Origin: JABWAN01 sp041918175
GTDB lineage: Bacteria > Zhuqueibacterota > Zhuqueibacteria > Zhuqueibacterales > Zhuqueibacteraceae
Assembly: GCA_041918175.1 (NCBI GenBank)
Contig: JAYRWE010000073.1
Span: 109,335-173,334, forward strand
Reading direction: 5' to 3'
Length of the DNA: 64,000 nucleotides
The number at the start of each line of letters is the position of its first letter. Within the stretch, counting starts at the first letter, position 1. Positions 43,263 to 51,132 of this stretch are shown here, in pieces. The notes under the pieces were generated by a model. That model saw only the letters and a list, made by a program, of their open reading frames with translations, was not told the origin of the DNA and made no database searches. A program made the translations under genes and the position numbers.

Positions 43263-44309
43263 ATGAAACCCATTTTAAAAGAAAACTCTGCCTCCTCTGA
43301 GTTAATCATCTACCAAACCGAAGACGGCAAAACTCGGCTACAAGTGCGGATGGAGCAGGAAACCGTCTGGCTGACGCAAAATCAAATGGCCGACCTGTTT
43401 CAGACGACGAAGCAGAACGTGAGTCTGCACATTAAAAACATTTTTTCCGAGGGCGAATTGAATGAGGATGCAGTTGTCAAGGATTTCTTGACAACTGCCA
43501 GCGACGGGAAAAACTATCAAACCCGTTACTACAACCTCGACGTCATCATCTCCGTCGGCTATCGCGTGAAGTCGCATCGCGGCACGCAGTTTCGCATTTG
43601 GGCCACGCAGCGGCTGCGCGAGTATATTGTGAAAGGCTTCACGCTGGACGATGAACGGCTGAAGAAAGTCGGCGGCGGTAATTATTTCGACGAACTGTTG
43701 GAGCGTATTCGGGACATTCGCTCCTCGGAAAAAATTTTCTGGCGTAAGGCGCTCGATATTTACGCCACCAGCATCGATTACGAACCCAACGCCGAGATGT
43801 CGCAAAAATTTTTTGCGACGGTGCAAAACAAGATGCATTGGGCCGCGCACGGCCACACCGCCGCGGAGATCATTGCAGCACGAGCCGATGCGACGCAGCC
43901 CAATATGGGCTTGACGAGCTGGAGCGGGAGCAAACCGCGCAAAGCCGACGTGACAATCGCAAAGAATTATTTGCAGCATGAGGAGATGGACGCGCTCAAT
44001 CGCATTGTGACAGCCTACCTCGAATTTGCCGAATTGCAGGCGAAGAGCCGCAAGCCGATGTACATGCGAGATTGGATTGCCAAGCTCGATGATTTTTTAA
44101 AACTGAGTGATCGCGAAATTCTCACGCACGCGGGTCGCATCAGCCACGAGCTTGCCGTGTCGAAGGCGGAAGCGGAATATGCGCAATATCATCAGCAACA
44201 ATTATCGCAACCGAGCGCGGTTGAAAAGCATTTCGAAGCGGCGGTAGAAAAAATCAAACATTTGGAATCCGGCCCACCGAAGAAAAAACCTCGCGACAAA
44301 ATAAAATGA
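43263..44309 (+). CDS. RhuM-family protein
   Basis: A 348-residue protein matching the RhuM (virulence-associated) family. A winged-helix-like N-terminal block VWLTQNQMADLFQTTKQNVS plus HIKNIFSEGEL is followed by YYNLDVIISVGYRVKSHRGT and FRIWATQRLREYIVKGF. The C-terminal half has RKADVTIAKNYLQHEEMDAL and RDWIAKLDDFLKLSDREIL. The family often sits in accessory islands near restriction or toxin genes; its molecular function is not established. An ATG at 43242 would add seven residues. A strong terminator follows about 45 bases after the stop. Confidence 0.85.
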   Translation: MKPILKENSASSELIIYQTEDGKTRLQVRMEQETVWLTQNQMADLFQTTKQNVSLHIKNIFSEGELNEDAVVKDFLTTASDGKNYQTRYYNLDVIISVGYRVKSHRGTQFRIWATQRLREYIVKGFTLDDERLKKVGGGNYFDELLERIRDIRSSEKIFWRKALDIYATSIDYEPNAEMSQKFFATVQNKMHWAAHGHTAAEIIAARADATQPNMGLTSWSGSKPRKADVTIAKNYLQHEEMDALNRIVTAYLEFAELQAKSRKPMYMRDWIAKLDDFLKLSDREILTHAGRISHELAVSKAEAEYAQYHQQQLSQPSAVEKHFEAAVEKIKHLESGPPKKKPRDKIK

Positions 44310-44352
44310 TCGCGCCGTTAACGACGCGATCATTTGCAGTTGTGCAGAAAGA

Positions 44353-44399
44353 AAACCCCGTAGCGGACTCATGCAAAACGAATCCGCCGCGGGGTTTTT
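44353..44399 (+). terminator. Rho-independent terminator after rhuM-like gene
   Basis: The arms AACCCCG/CGGGGTT with an inner GCGGACTC/GAATCCGC stem are followed by TTTTTATTTT. Confidence 0.85.
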
Positions 44400-44415
44400 A
44401 TTTTCAGGCTAAAAA

Positions 44416-44443
44416 ACGGCGTGACAAGCTTGAGCTTGTCACG
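44416..44443. repeat. Perfect 12-bp palindrome
   Basis: GGCGTGACAAGC-TTGA-GCTTGTCACGCC is a perfect hairpin of REP type in the 340-base gap between the rhuM-like and methyltransferase genes. The rest of the gap holds smaller stems (for example ATAGGG/CTATCCC-like) but no supported gene. Confidence 0.6.
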
Positions 44444-44650
44444 CCACAAGCATTAGAAATGTCCCAGTGTTCAAAAACTATCGCAACCGATAGGGAAAAG
44501 CTATCCCAAAATCCGTTGAATAAAACACGCGAGAAAGGTGGCGCAATGAAACCATCGCAAGCGATAGCAGAAATCGCCACGTTTCTTGCGTAGATTATGA
44601 CAACAGCAAATACGAGACGTTTCAAACACATCTTCAGTCAGGAGAATTTT

Positions 44651-45460
44651 ATGACCGCAGAAATGCAAACTTTGAAAGCGCGCCTCAAAACCGTGTGGAT
44701 GGCGGGCGATTACGGGCACTTTGCCAAGTACATGGAGCCGAGCGCGTTGGAATTTTTGGCGCGCCTGCCGCTGAAGCCAGAAACGCGCATGCTCGATGTG
44801 GCGTGCGGTGCGGGGCAAATTGCAATTCCAGCAGCGCGCGCGGGCGTGCAAGTGACGGGCATTGACCTCGCAACGAATTTGGTCGAACAAGCGCGCGCGC
44901 GTGCGCAGGCTGAGTTGCTCGACGTGCGCTTCGATGAAGGCGATGCGGAAGCGTTGCCATATGAAGACGCTTCCTTTGATTTGGTCACTTCGCTCATCGG
45001 CGCGATGTTCGCGCCGCAGCCGGAGCGCGTTGCCGCGGAACTCAAGCGCGTGTGCAAGCCGAATGGCCGCATCGTCATGGGCAATTGGACGCCGAGTGGT
45101 TTCGTCGGCCAGATGTTTAAAACGATGGGCAAACACGTGCCGCCGCCGGCGATCATGGCGCCGCCGGTGCAATGGGGCGATGAAACGATTGTGCGCGAGC
45201 GCTTGAGCGACGGCGTGGCGGAGTTGCACACGACCAAACGTACGTACCTCTTCGATTATCCTTTTTCGCCTGCGGAAGTGGTGGAATTTTTCCGCGTGTA
45301 TTACGGCCCGACCAATCGCGCGTTTGCCTCATTACCGGAAGAAGGCCAAGCCGCGCTCCGCCGCGATCTCGAAAATTTGTGGACGCAACACAATCGCTCT
45401 GCCAACGGCAAGACCGAAGTGGAATCCGAATATCTCGAAGTAGTCGCGACACGAGCATAA
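44651..45460 (+). CDS. Class I SAM-dependent methyltransferase
   Basis: A 269-residue protein with motif I RMLDVACGAGQIAIPAARAG, motif II VTGIDLATNLVEQAR and LPYEDASFDLVTSLIGAMFA, typical of the type 11/25 small-molecule family. AGGAG nine bases before the ATG at 44651 decides the start over an upstream ATG at 44597. The substrate is unknown. The methyltransferase cluster (this gene, 45622 and 47708) is suggestive of a shared volatile or sulfur metabolite context but is not proven to be an operon. Confidence 0.88.
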   Translation: MTAEMQTLKARLKTVWMAGDYGHFAKYMEPSALEFLARLPLKPETRMLDVACGAGQIAIPAARAGVQVTGIDLATNLVEQARARAQAELLDVRFDEGDAEALPYEDASFDLVTSLIGAMFAPQPERVAAELKRVCKPNGRIVMGNWTPSGFVGQMFKTMGKHVPPPAIMAPPVQWGDETIVRERLSDGVAELHTTKRTYLFDYPFSPAEVVEFFRVYYGPTNRAFASLPEEGQAALRRDLENLWTQHNRSANGKTEVESEYLEVVATRA

Positions 45461-45621
45461 GGTTGAATGAGGGCAAGCTTTAATTTGACGCACTCCGGTT
45501 TGTCAATTGCCCGTCGGCTCTCGTCCAGCTCATGCGCGTCGCAGGATTGAGCCGGCAGGTTTTGGATTAAACTTTCAAAGCTTCCGTTCAACCAACATCA
45601 ACCACAGAAAAGGAAACTCTC

Positions 45622-46371
45622 ATGAAACGAGTTCTCATCTTCACGTATGGCGTGATTTGCTATGCGCTCTTTTTCGGCACGTTTCTTTACGCCGCGGGTT
45701 TCATCGGCAACCTCTTCGTGCCTAAGTCGATTGACTCCGGCCCGACCGTGCCGTTGTGGACCGCGCTGCTCGTCAACGCCGCGCTGCTCGGATTATTCGC
45801 CGTGCAACACAGCGTGATGGCGCGACCGGCCTTCAAGAAACTGTTGACGAAAATTATTCCAACCGCGGCGGAACGCAGCACGTACGTTTTGCTTTCGAGC
45901 GTGTGCCTCATTCTTTTGTTCGCCTATTGGCAACCCATGGGCGGCATGATTTGGGACGTGCAGGATATCGTGGGCCGCGCCGTGCTTTACGGACTCTTCG
46001 CGTTCGGTTGGTTGCTCGTCTTAGTGACCACGTTCTTGATTAACCATTTCGACCTCTTCGGTCTGCGGCAAGTGTGGTTTTATTTGCGCGGCAAAGAGTA
46101 TCAACCACTCCGCTTCGTCACGCCGGGGCCTTACAAGTACGTGCGACATCCGCTTTACGTTGGCTGGTTGTTCGCGTTTTGGGCCACGCCGACCATGACC
46201 ATCGCGCATCTCGTGTTTGCCATTGCAACCACCGCGTACATTCTCATCGCCATTCAACTCGAAGAGCGCGATTTGATCACGGTCCATGGCGAGTCGTATA
46301 GAAATTATCGCCGGCAGGTGCCGATGCTCATTCCCGCCGGCTCGAAAGAAGTGGCGCTGCAAGAGTCGTAA
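45622..46371 (+). CDS. mddA: Methanethiol S-methyltransferase (MddA-like membrane protein)
   Basis: A 249-residue integral membrane protein with about five hydrophobic segments. The N-terminal block AAGFIGNLFVPKSIDSGPTV plus LFAVQHSVMARPAFKK and the central ERSTYVLLSSVCLILLFAYW match the MddA/NnrU-like group. The C-terminal ICMT-type SAM site has FVTPGPYKYVRHPLYVGWLF and EERDLITVHGESYRNYRRQV. MddA converts methanethiol to dimethyl sulfide using SAM. The ATG is preceded by AAAAGGAAA. The specific MddA assignment is likely, and membership of the isoprenylcysteine methyltransferase superfamily is certain. Confidence 0.85.
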   Translation: MKRVLIFTYGVICYALFFGTFLYAAGFIGNLFVPKSIDSGPTVPLWTALLVNAALLGLFAVQHSVMARPAFKKLLTKIIPTAAERSTYVLLSSVCLILLFAYWQPMGGMIWDVQDIVGRAVLYGLFAFGWLLVLVTTFLINHFDLFGLRQVWFYLRGKEYQPLRFVTPGPYKYVRHPLYVGWLFAFWATPTMTIAHLVFAIATTAYILIAIQLEERDLITVHGESYRNYRRQVPMLIPAGSKEVALQES

Positions 46372-46388
46372 ACCGAAAGTTCGTGCTT

Positions 46389-46423
46389 CAGGCTTGCGTT
46401 GGGCTGCTGCCGACGCAAGCCTG
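46389..46423. repeat. Hairpin after mddA
   Basis: CAGGCTTGCGT/ACGCAAGCCTG form a perfect 11-bp stem around TGGGCTGCTGCCG. No T-run follows, so it is a palindromic element or weak attenuator, not a canonical terminator. Confidence 0.55.
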
Positions 46424-46445
46424 CTTCAATCAAAAAGGACAAACC

Positions 46446-46607
46446 ATGAAAATCTTGCAAAAGCTTTGGCGCATGCTGGCAAACCGCAACACCGGCCCGA
46501 TGCAACGCGCTCCGCTTTCGTCTGCCGCAAATTTCAATGAAGAAAGCCCAAACGAATCGAACTGCAAACGGATCCTTGAAGCCTTGAACTGGTTGAGCAT
46601 GTATTGA
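46446..46607 (+). CDS. Possible small basic protein
   Basis: A 53-codon frame, MKILQKLWRMLANRNTGPMQ onward, with AAAGGA seven bases before the ATG. The composition is mixed basic and the sequence ends ALNWLSMY. No family is recognised. It is the first of two small frames after mddA. The good ribosome-binding site supports it, but its short length keeps the call tentative. Confidence 0.4.
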   Translation: MKILQKLWRMLANRNTGPMQRAPLSSAANFNEESPNESNCKRILEALNWLSMY

Positions 46608-46623
46608 AAGACTTTGGCGCAAC

Positions 46624-46851
46624 ATGAGCACAATCACGATCATCACCCAAACGCTGCGACAAAACATAATCATCAAGCTGTATAAGCATTATGTGATCGA
46701 CAGCATCATCCTCGTAAAACGCTTCGGCTTGAAAGAGCTGCTGCGCCGCAGAGGCGCGAAATTTTTCGGCATTATTATCGGCTACTATCTCGTGCGCGAT
46801 ACGTTGCTTTACGTGCTTCTTCCCTATGCGGTCGCGCGCGGATTGTTTTGA
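46624..46851 (+). CDS. Small membrane-associated protein, unknown
   Basis: A 75-residue frame starting 16 bases after the previous small gene. It is basic in the middle (LVKRFGLKELLRRRGAKFF) with a C-terminal hydrophobic segment IIIGYYLVRDTLLYVLLPYA. Its codon use is consistent with a host gene. No family is recognised and the ribosome-binding site is weak. Confidence 0.45.
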   Translation: MSTITIITQTLRQNIIIKLYKHYVIDSIILVKRFGLKELLRRRGAKFFGIIIGYYLVRDTLLYVLLPYAVARGLF

Positions 46852-46890
46852 TTTTTGAAAAGCTCAATCCGCTCACATTTTTTATGGCCC

Positions 46891-46977
46891 GTCGCTGCTC
46901 CACCGAGGGTTCATCTTTGCTTGTTTACCTGACTTTTATCTTTTCAAGCTAGGTGACTTCAAAGCGACGGCATCCCG
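46891..46977 (+). repeat. Dispersed repeat family B, copy 3
   Basis: GTCGCTGCTCCACCGAGGGT, then TTCATCTTTGCTTGTTTACC, then TTCAAGCTAGGTGACTTCAA and AGCGACGGCATCCCG. It is the closest match to the reverse of 906-991. Short terminal inverted repeats GTCGCT/AGCGAC are present. Confidence 0.7.
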
Positions 46978-47007
46978 TTACCTGAAATATATTTTCAAGC
47001 GCCTTTC

Positions 47008-47060
47008 GTAGCGCAGACTTCTAAGCTGACAAACGAAGGCAAGCAAGAAGCTTTGGCTAC
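47008..47060. repeat. Dispersed palindrome family C, copy 2
   Basis: GTAGCGCAGACTTCTAAGCT pairs with GCAAGCAAGAAGCTTTGGCT followed by AC. It is related to 43182-43233. Confidence 0.55.
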
Positions 47061-47146
47061 AACATCTGCGGAGCTATACCAGTTTTTGCCAGAGTAATAC
47101 TATCGTAACCTTGCAGCAGTATAAAACCACTTTATCGGAGACTTCA

Positions 47147-47668
47147 ATGCAAACCACCGAACACATCAAAGCCGCATTCGAGCGCAACGAAAGAGCATTG
47201 ACGCGTCGCCCCATGCTCGGACAGAAAACCGCGACCACGGTTGTGCGCGTCATTGCCGGCCTCAAATGTGAAGTTGAAGAAGGGCCGTGGAAACTCATTG
47301 TTGATATGGGCGAAAATCGTGGCGGCAGCGGCGCCGGGCCAAATCCCGGCGTGCTCGGTCGCGGCGCATTGGGAAGTTGTCTTGCAATGGGCTATATTAT
47401 GTGGGCCGCGAAACTTGACGTGACGATTGACGATCTTGAAGTCACAGTGCATGCGGATATGGATGTGCGCGGTGAGTTTGGCCTGGCCGAGGTTCCCGCG
47501 GGCTATCTCGAAGTGCGCTACAACGTGAAAGTGAGCAGCCCGGCAAGCAGCGAAGAGATTATGCGCGTGCTCGATCTTGCAGATCAACACAGCTCGTATT
47601 TTGACATCTTCGGGCGCGCGCAAAAGCTGGTGCGCTCAGTTTCGCTAACGCGGCCTTTAAAATCGTAG
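47147..47668 (+). CDS. OsmC-family protein lacking the second redox cysteine
   Basis: A 173-residue protein of the OsmC/Ohr fold. GPNPGVLGRGALGSCLAMGY holds the first conserved Cys. In OsmC/Ohr enzymes a second Cys lies in a later helix of the C-terminal half; here the equivalent stretch ADQHSSYFDIFGR has no Cys, and none is present elsewhere after it. Peroxide reduction by the classical dithiol mechanism is therefore doubtful. GGAG lies seven bases before the ATG at 47147; a more upstream start at 47111 is less likely. Confidence 0.8.
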   Translation: MQTTEHIKAAFERNERALTRRPMLGQKTATTVVRVIAGLKCEVEEGPWKLIVDMGENRGGSGAGPNPGVLGRGALGSCLAMGYIMWAAKLDVTIDDLEVTVHADMDVRGEFGLAEVPAGYLEVRYNVKVSSPASSEEIMRVLDLADQHSSYFDIFGRAQKLVRSVSLTRPLKS

Positions 47669-47707
47669 CGTAGGCTTCCCGACGACCAACATGGAACTAG
47701 AATAAAC

Positions 47708-48532
47708 ATGCAACCACAATTACAACGCCGCATCCAACGTTATGGTTGGGATCGCGCGGCCGCGCTTTATGAGCAACACTGGCAAGAGCAGCTCGAACCG
47801 GCGCAAGCGCGGCTGCTCGCGCTTGCGAATTTGCAGCGCAATGAACGTGTACTTGATGTCGCATGCGGAACGGGTCTCGTTACTTTTCGCGCGGCGGAAC
47901 AAGTCGGACGAGAAGGCGAAGTGGTGGGCACGGATATTTCGGAAAAGATGATTGCGCTCGCGCAGCAAATCGCAGCAGACAATAATTTTTCACAAACAAC
48001 GTTTGCGCGCATGGACGCCGAGCGATTGTCTCTGCCCATGAATTATTTTAACGCCGCATTGTGCGCGCTGGGTTTGATGTACGTGCCTGATCCCAAGCAG
48101 GCACTCGCACAAATGCATCGTGCGTTACAGCCTGCAGGTCGCGCCGTGGCCGCAGTGTGGGGAAAGCGCACTCATTGCGGCTGGGCGGAGATTTTTCCCA
48201 TTGTCGAAACGCGCGTCAAATCCGAAGTTTGTCCGCTCTTCTTTCAATTGGGCACAGGCGAAATGTTGCAGCAATCGTTCGAAGCCGCGGGTTATCATGA
48301 GGTGAGGAGCGAGCGCATTTCGACCACGCTGCATTACGACTCTGCCGAGAGCGCACTGCTCGCGGCGTTCGCCGGCGGGCCGGTGGCATTGGCGTATTCG
48401 CATTTTGATGCTGCAACGCGTGAGACCGCACACGCCGAATATCTCGCTTCCATTGCGCCGTATCGCAGCAATCGTGGCTATGAAATTCCCGGAGAGTTTG
48501 TGATTGTGCGCGGTGAAAAAGCGCGCGCTTAG
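47708..48532 (+). CDS. UbiE-like class I SAM methyltransferase
   Basis: A 274-residue protein with motif I RVLDVACGTGLVTFRAAEQV, motif II GTDISEKMIALAQQIA and LCALGLMYVPDPKQALAQMH. It resembles the UbiE/COQ5-type branch, but the C-terminal substrate region is not diagnostic. It begins 39 bases after the OsmC stop and is possibly co-transcribed with it. The substrate is unknown. Confidence 0.87.
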   Translation: MQPQLQRRIQRYGWDRAAALYEQHWQEQLEPAQARLLALANLQRNERVLDVACGTGLVTFRAAEQVGREGEVVGTDISEKMIALAQQIAADNNFSQTTFARMDAERLSLPMNYFNAALCALGLMYVPDPKQALAQMHRALQPAGRAVAAVWGKRTHCGWAEIFPIVETRVKSEVCPLFFQLGTGEMLQQSFEAAGYHEVRSERISTTLHYDSAESALLAAFAGGPVALAYSHFDAATRETAHAEYLASIAPYRSNRGYEIPGEFVIVRGEKARA

Positions 48533-48657
48533 AAATCGCCTAGCCGCCGAATACACTATCGCAGCCCGGCCGAGAATCAATCCCCGCCAACTTTGCGACC
48601 GGAGTATAACAGCGAATAATAACCCAGATGCGTCTTGATTCAAAAAAAAGGAGAAGC

Positions 48658-49419
48658 ATGGAGACTTTTCATTTAGAACAACGCGGTGAGTTGGGTATCC
48701 TGCATCTGCATGCCGGCGGCGCGAATGCACTAAATGCCCGCGTGATTGCTGCGATCTCTGAAGGTTTGCGCCAAGCAAGCGCAGCCCACTTGAAAGGATT
48801 GGTGCTCACGGGCTATGAGCGCTTCTTCTCCGCCGGGTTGGATTTGATCGAAGTTTATGAATATGACCGCGAGCGGATGGCGCGCTTCATCGCTGAGTTT
48901 GATCAAGAGTTTCAAAGCTTCTTCGCATATTCCAAACCAATTGTTGCGGCGATCAACGGCGCGGCCACCGCGGGCGGGTGTATTCTCGCGCTCGCGTGTG
49001 ATTATCGCGTGATGGCCGAAGGTGCGATTATCGGCCTGAGCGAGATTCAATTGGGATTGCCGCTGCCCGCTTCGGCGTTGGAAATCGCGCGCCATGCGAT
49101 TCCCATACAACAACAGCCGTATGTGTTTTACAGCGGCAAATCGTTTAGCGCGGAGGAGGCGCTGCGCGTCGGTTTGGTGCATGAAGTCGTTCCGCCCGCG
49201 CAAGTGCTCGATGCCGCGCTCACGCGTTTGCGTTCTTTCACCGAGCATCCGGGCGAGGCCTGCGGCACGCTGAAAATGATGCTGCGCCAGCCTACGCGCG
49301 ATAACATACGACGCAATGCCGAGAGCTTTGGCGCACTGTTTTTGGAGGCATGGTTCAGCCCGCCGGCGCGCGCCACGATTGGCGCGATTCGGCAAAAACT
49401 TTTAGCGCGCAAAAAATGA
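48658..49419 (+). CDS. Enoyl-CoA hydratase/isomerase family protein
   Basis: A 253-residue crotonase-fold protein. The oxyanion-hole blocks are ERFFSAGLDLIEVYEYDRER and INGAATAGGCILALACDYRV. The usual catalytic Glu pair is not clearly conserved: the second position reads IGLSEIQLGLPLPAS, where typical hydratases have an Glu in FGxPE. It could be a hydratase, isomerase or hydrolase of acyl-CoA. GGAG six bases before the ATG at 48658 decides the start over a GTG/ATG at 48628. Confidence 0.85.
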   Translation: METFHLEQRGELGILHLHAGGANALNARVIAAISEGLRQASAAHLKGLVLTGYERFFSAGLDLIEVYEYDRERMARFIAEFDQEFQSFFAYSKPIVAAINGAATAGGCILALACDYRVMAEGAIIGLSEIQLGLPLPASALEIARHAIPIQQQPYVFYSGKSFSAEEALRVGLVHEVVPPAQVLDAALTRLRSFTEHPGEACGTLKMMLRQPTRDNIRRNAESFGALFLEAWFSPPARATIGAIRQKLLARKK

Positions 49420-49441
49420 AACGCTGCAACCATAAAAAAGA

Positions 49442-49477
49442 AACCCCGCTCACCTTTCCAGGTTGAGCGGGGTTTTT
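49442..49477. terminator. Bidirectional terminator between convergent genes
   Basis: AACCCCGCTCA and TTGAGCGGGGTT form a strong stem followed by TTT on the plus strand and preceded by an A-run (TTTCTTTT on the minus strand). It serves the enoyl-CoA hydratase and the TPR gene. Confidence 0.85.
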
Positions 49478-49497
49478 CAGCTTAAAGCGGTTGCGGC

Positions 49498-50820
49498 TTA
49501 ATTGCCTTCTTTCTCCAACTCTTTTGCTTTCGCAAACGCGGCTTCAGCTTTCGCATTCGCGCCGGTGCGCGCATAGCCAACGCCGAGATTTACCCAGGCC
49601 GGTGCTTGCTCCGGTTTGAGCTGCGTGGCTTTCTCCAAAAACGGAATCGCCGCGGCAAAATGTTCTTTGCCTTTATTGCGCAGTTCCATCACTTTCGCAT
49701 CATCCACTTTCGCCTTCTTCTTTTTGGCGTTGTCTTCCATTGCGCTGATCTGCTTTTCAAAATCTTCGCCGATCTTCAAATGGCTAAAGCCGGAGTGATA
49801 GTTGGAATCAAAGTCTTCCGGATCCACGTCTAGCACTTTCGTGAATTGTTCGATGGCGCCGCTGTAAGCGGCGGCGAGCGCCGCGTGATCCAACGGCTCG
49901 GCTTTGCCCGCGGCTTCGGCGCGCAGCAAATACAAGCGCCCATAGTTGTAGCGTAAATCTTTGTCATTTGGTTTGGCGCTCAAAGCCTTTTCGTAGGTTT
50001 TGAACGCTTCGTCGGATTTGCCCATGTAATCATACGCCAATGCCATCTCGCTCAACACGTGCGCATTGTTGGGAAATTTTTCATTGGCGACCGCAAGCAC
50101 GGCGAGATTTTTTTCCGTCTGACTCTTCACGCGATAATGCTCGGCCAACATGAGGTGATGCGTCACACTATCGGGTTGCATCGCCATCAAATCTTGATAC
50201 GTTTTGACGATAGCCGCATCGAGTTGCTCTTTCGCCTCGGGGCAACAGCAAAATTTCATCGCTGCGCCGGTGGCTTTATCACGGCAGAGCTTGGCGGCTG
50301 CGTCCCATTCGCGCTCGGCCGCGCAATCGTCGCACGGCAACCCCGCGCCGAGATCGCGATCGACTTGGCGATAAGCAATCACCAAATTTTGAAACGCGGC
50401 GGTTTGCGCCGGGTCAATCATTCCGGCGAGCGAAAATTTTTCCGCGGCTTGATCGAAATTTTGATTATTAAAAGCCGCGACACCGGCATTAAAATTTTCG
50501 GCAAAATATTTCTGCCGAAAGTTGGCAATATCTTTGGCGTGCTTGTTCTTTTTATCATACTGCTTCACCGCATTAAACTCTGCGACCATTTCGGCGAGCT
50601 TGCCTCTCATGCCGTAACCTTGCGCCAAAAGAAAATGCGCCTCGGCATTGTCGGGCTTCTTCTTCAGCGCTTCTTGCAACCACGTAATCGCTTTGTCCCA
50701 TTCGTTCTGTTGAATGTAAAGCTTTGCGGAGGTCATTTCCATGGACTGCGCGGATAACATGGCCGGCGCAAGCAAGAGCAACGCTAGTGCCGGAAGGAAA
50801 CACATTGCAAACCTCTTCAT
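49498..50820 (-). CDS. Exported TPR-repeat protein with a cysteine cluster
   Basis: A 440-residue protein with signal peptide MKRFAMCFLPALALLLLAPA. Several TPR motifs follow: WDKAITWLQEALKKKPDNAE near residue 41, NFDQAAEKFSLAGMIDPAQT near 120, SDEAFKTYEKALSAKPNDKD near 270, and one at the C-terminus (ANAKAEAAFAKAKELEKEGN). Between residues 160 and 200 a Cys-rich insert, CDDCAAEREW plus KLCRDK and MKFCCCPEAK, gives six cysteines that may bind metal or form disulfides in the periplasm. It is a protein-interaction scaffold of unknown partner. Confidence 0.88.
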   Translation of the reverse strand: MKRFAMCFLPALALLLLAPAMLSAQSMEMTSAKLYIQQNEWDKAITWLQEALKKKPDNAEAHFLLAQGYGMRGKLAEMVAEFNAVKQYDKKNKHAKDIANFRQKYFAENFNAGVAAFNNQNFDQAAEKFSLAGMIDPAQTAAFQNLVIAYRQVDRDLGAGLPCDDCAAEREWDAAAKLCRDKATGAAMKFCCCPEAKEQLDAAIVKTYQDLMAMQPDSVTHHLMLAEHYRVKSQTEKNLAVLAVANEKFPNNAHVLSEMALAYDYMGKSDEAFKTYEKALSAKPNDKDLRYNYGRLYLLRAEAAGKAEPLDHAALAAAYSGAIEQFTKVLDVDPEDFDSNYHSGFSHLKIGEDFEKQISAMEDNAKKKKAKVDDAKVMELRNKGKEHFAAAIPFLEKATQLKPEQAPAWVNLGVGYARTGANAKAEAAFAKAKELEKEGN

Positions 50821-50965
50821 CTAACCTCTCCTTCACGCTGTGTACGGGTGTGATTGTAAAACACGCGAACTATACTGAAAAAATATAGTCGAAAACCGAT
50901 GGAGTTGCAAGCGGATTTTCAGGGGTGAAAACGAGGCGGGGAGGTTGCGGACGGAACAAAAAAAG

Positions 50966-51120
50966 CTTTACTAGACTGCACCGGTTTAGGAAGGTCGATT
51001 AAATTATCTGCTCGTTTTTCGAATCGCGAAGCAACGCCAATTCATTTAAATGTGCGTTCATTCGCGCCTATTCGCGGTTTAGAAATGAGCAAGTTATTTA
51101 ATCGACGATCCTAGTAAAGG
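50966..51120. repeat. Long imperfect palindrome (about 155 bases)
   Basis: GGTCGATTAAATTATCTGCTC on the left (21 bases, partially shown: core CGATTAAATTATCTGCTC) pairs with GAGCAAGTTATTTAATCG on the right, and TTTACTAG/CTAGTAAA close the outside. An inner arm CGAATCGCGAAGCAACGC pairs with GCGTTCATTCGCGCCTATTC. The loop is CAATTCATTTAAATG. No frame spans it. Confidence 0.65.
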
Positions 51121-51132
51121 TCTGCGATCGGC

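Noticed and set aside
44306..44593. 95-codon plus-strand frame between the rhuM-like gene and a methyltransferase
   Set aside because: It runs through a strong terminator and a perfect REP-type palindrome, so it cannot be a normal gene.
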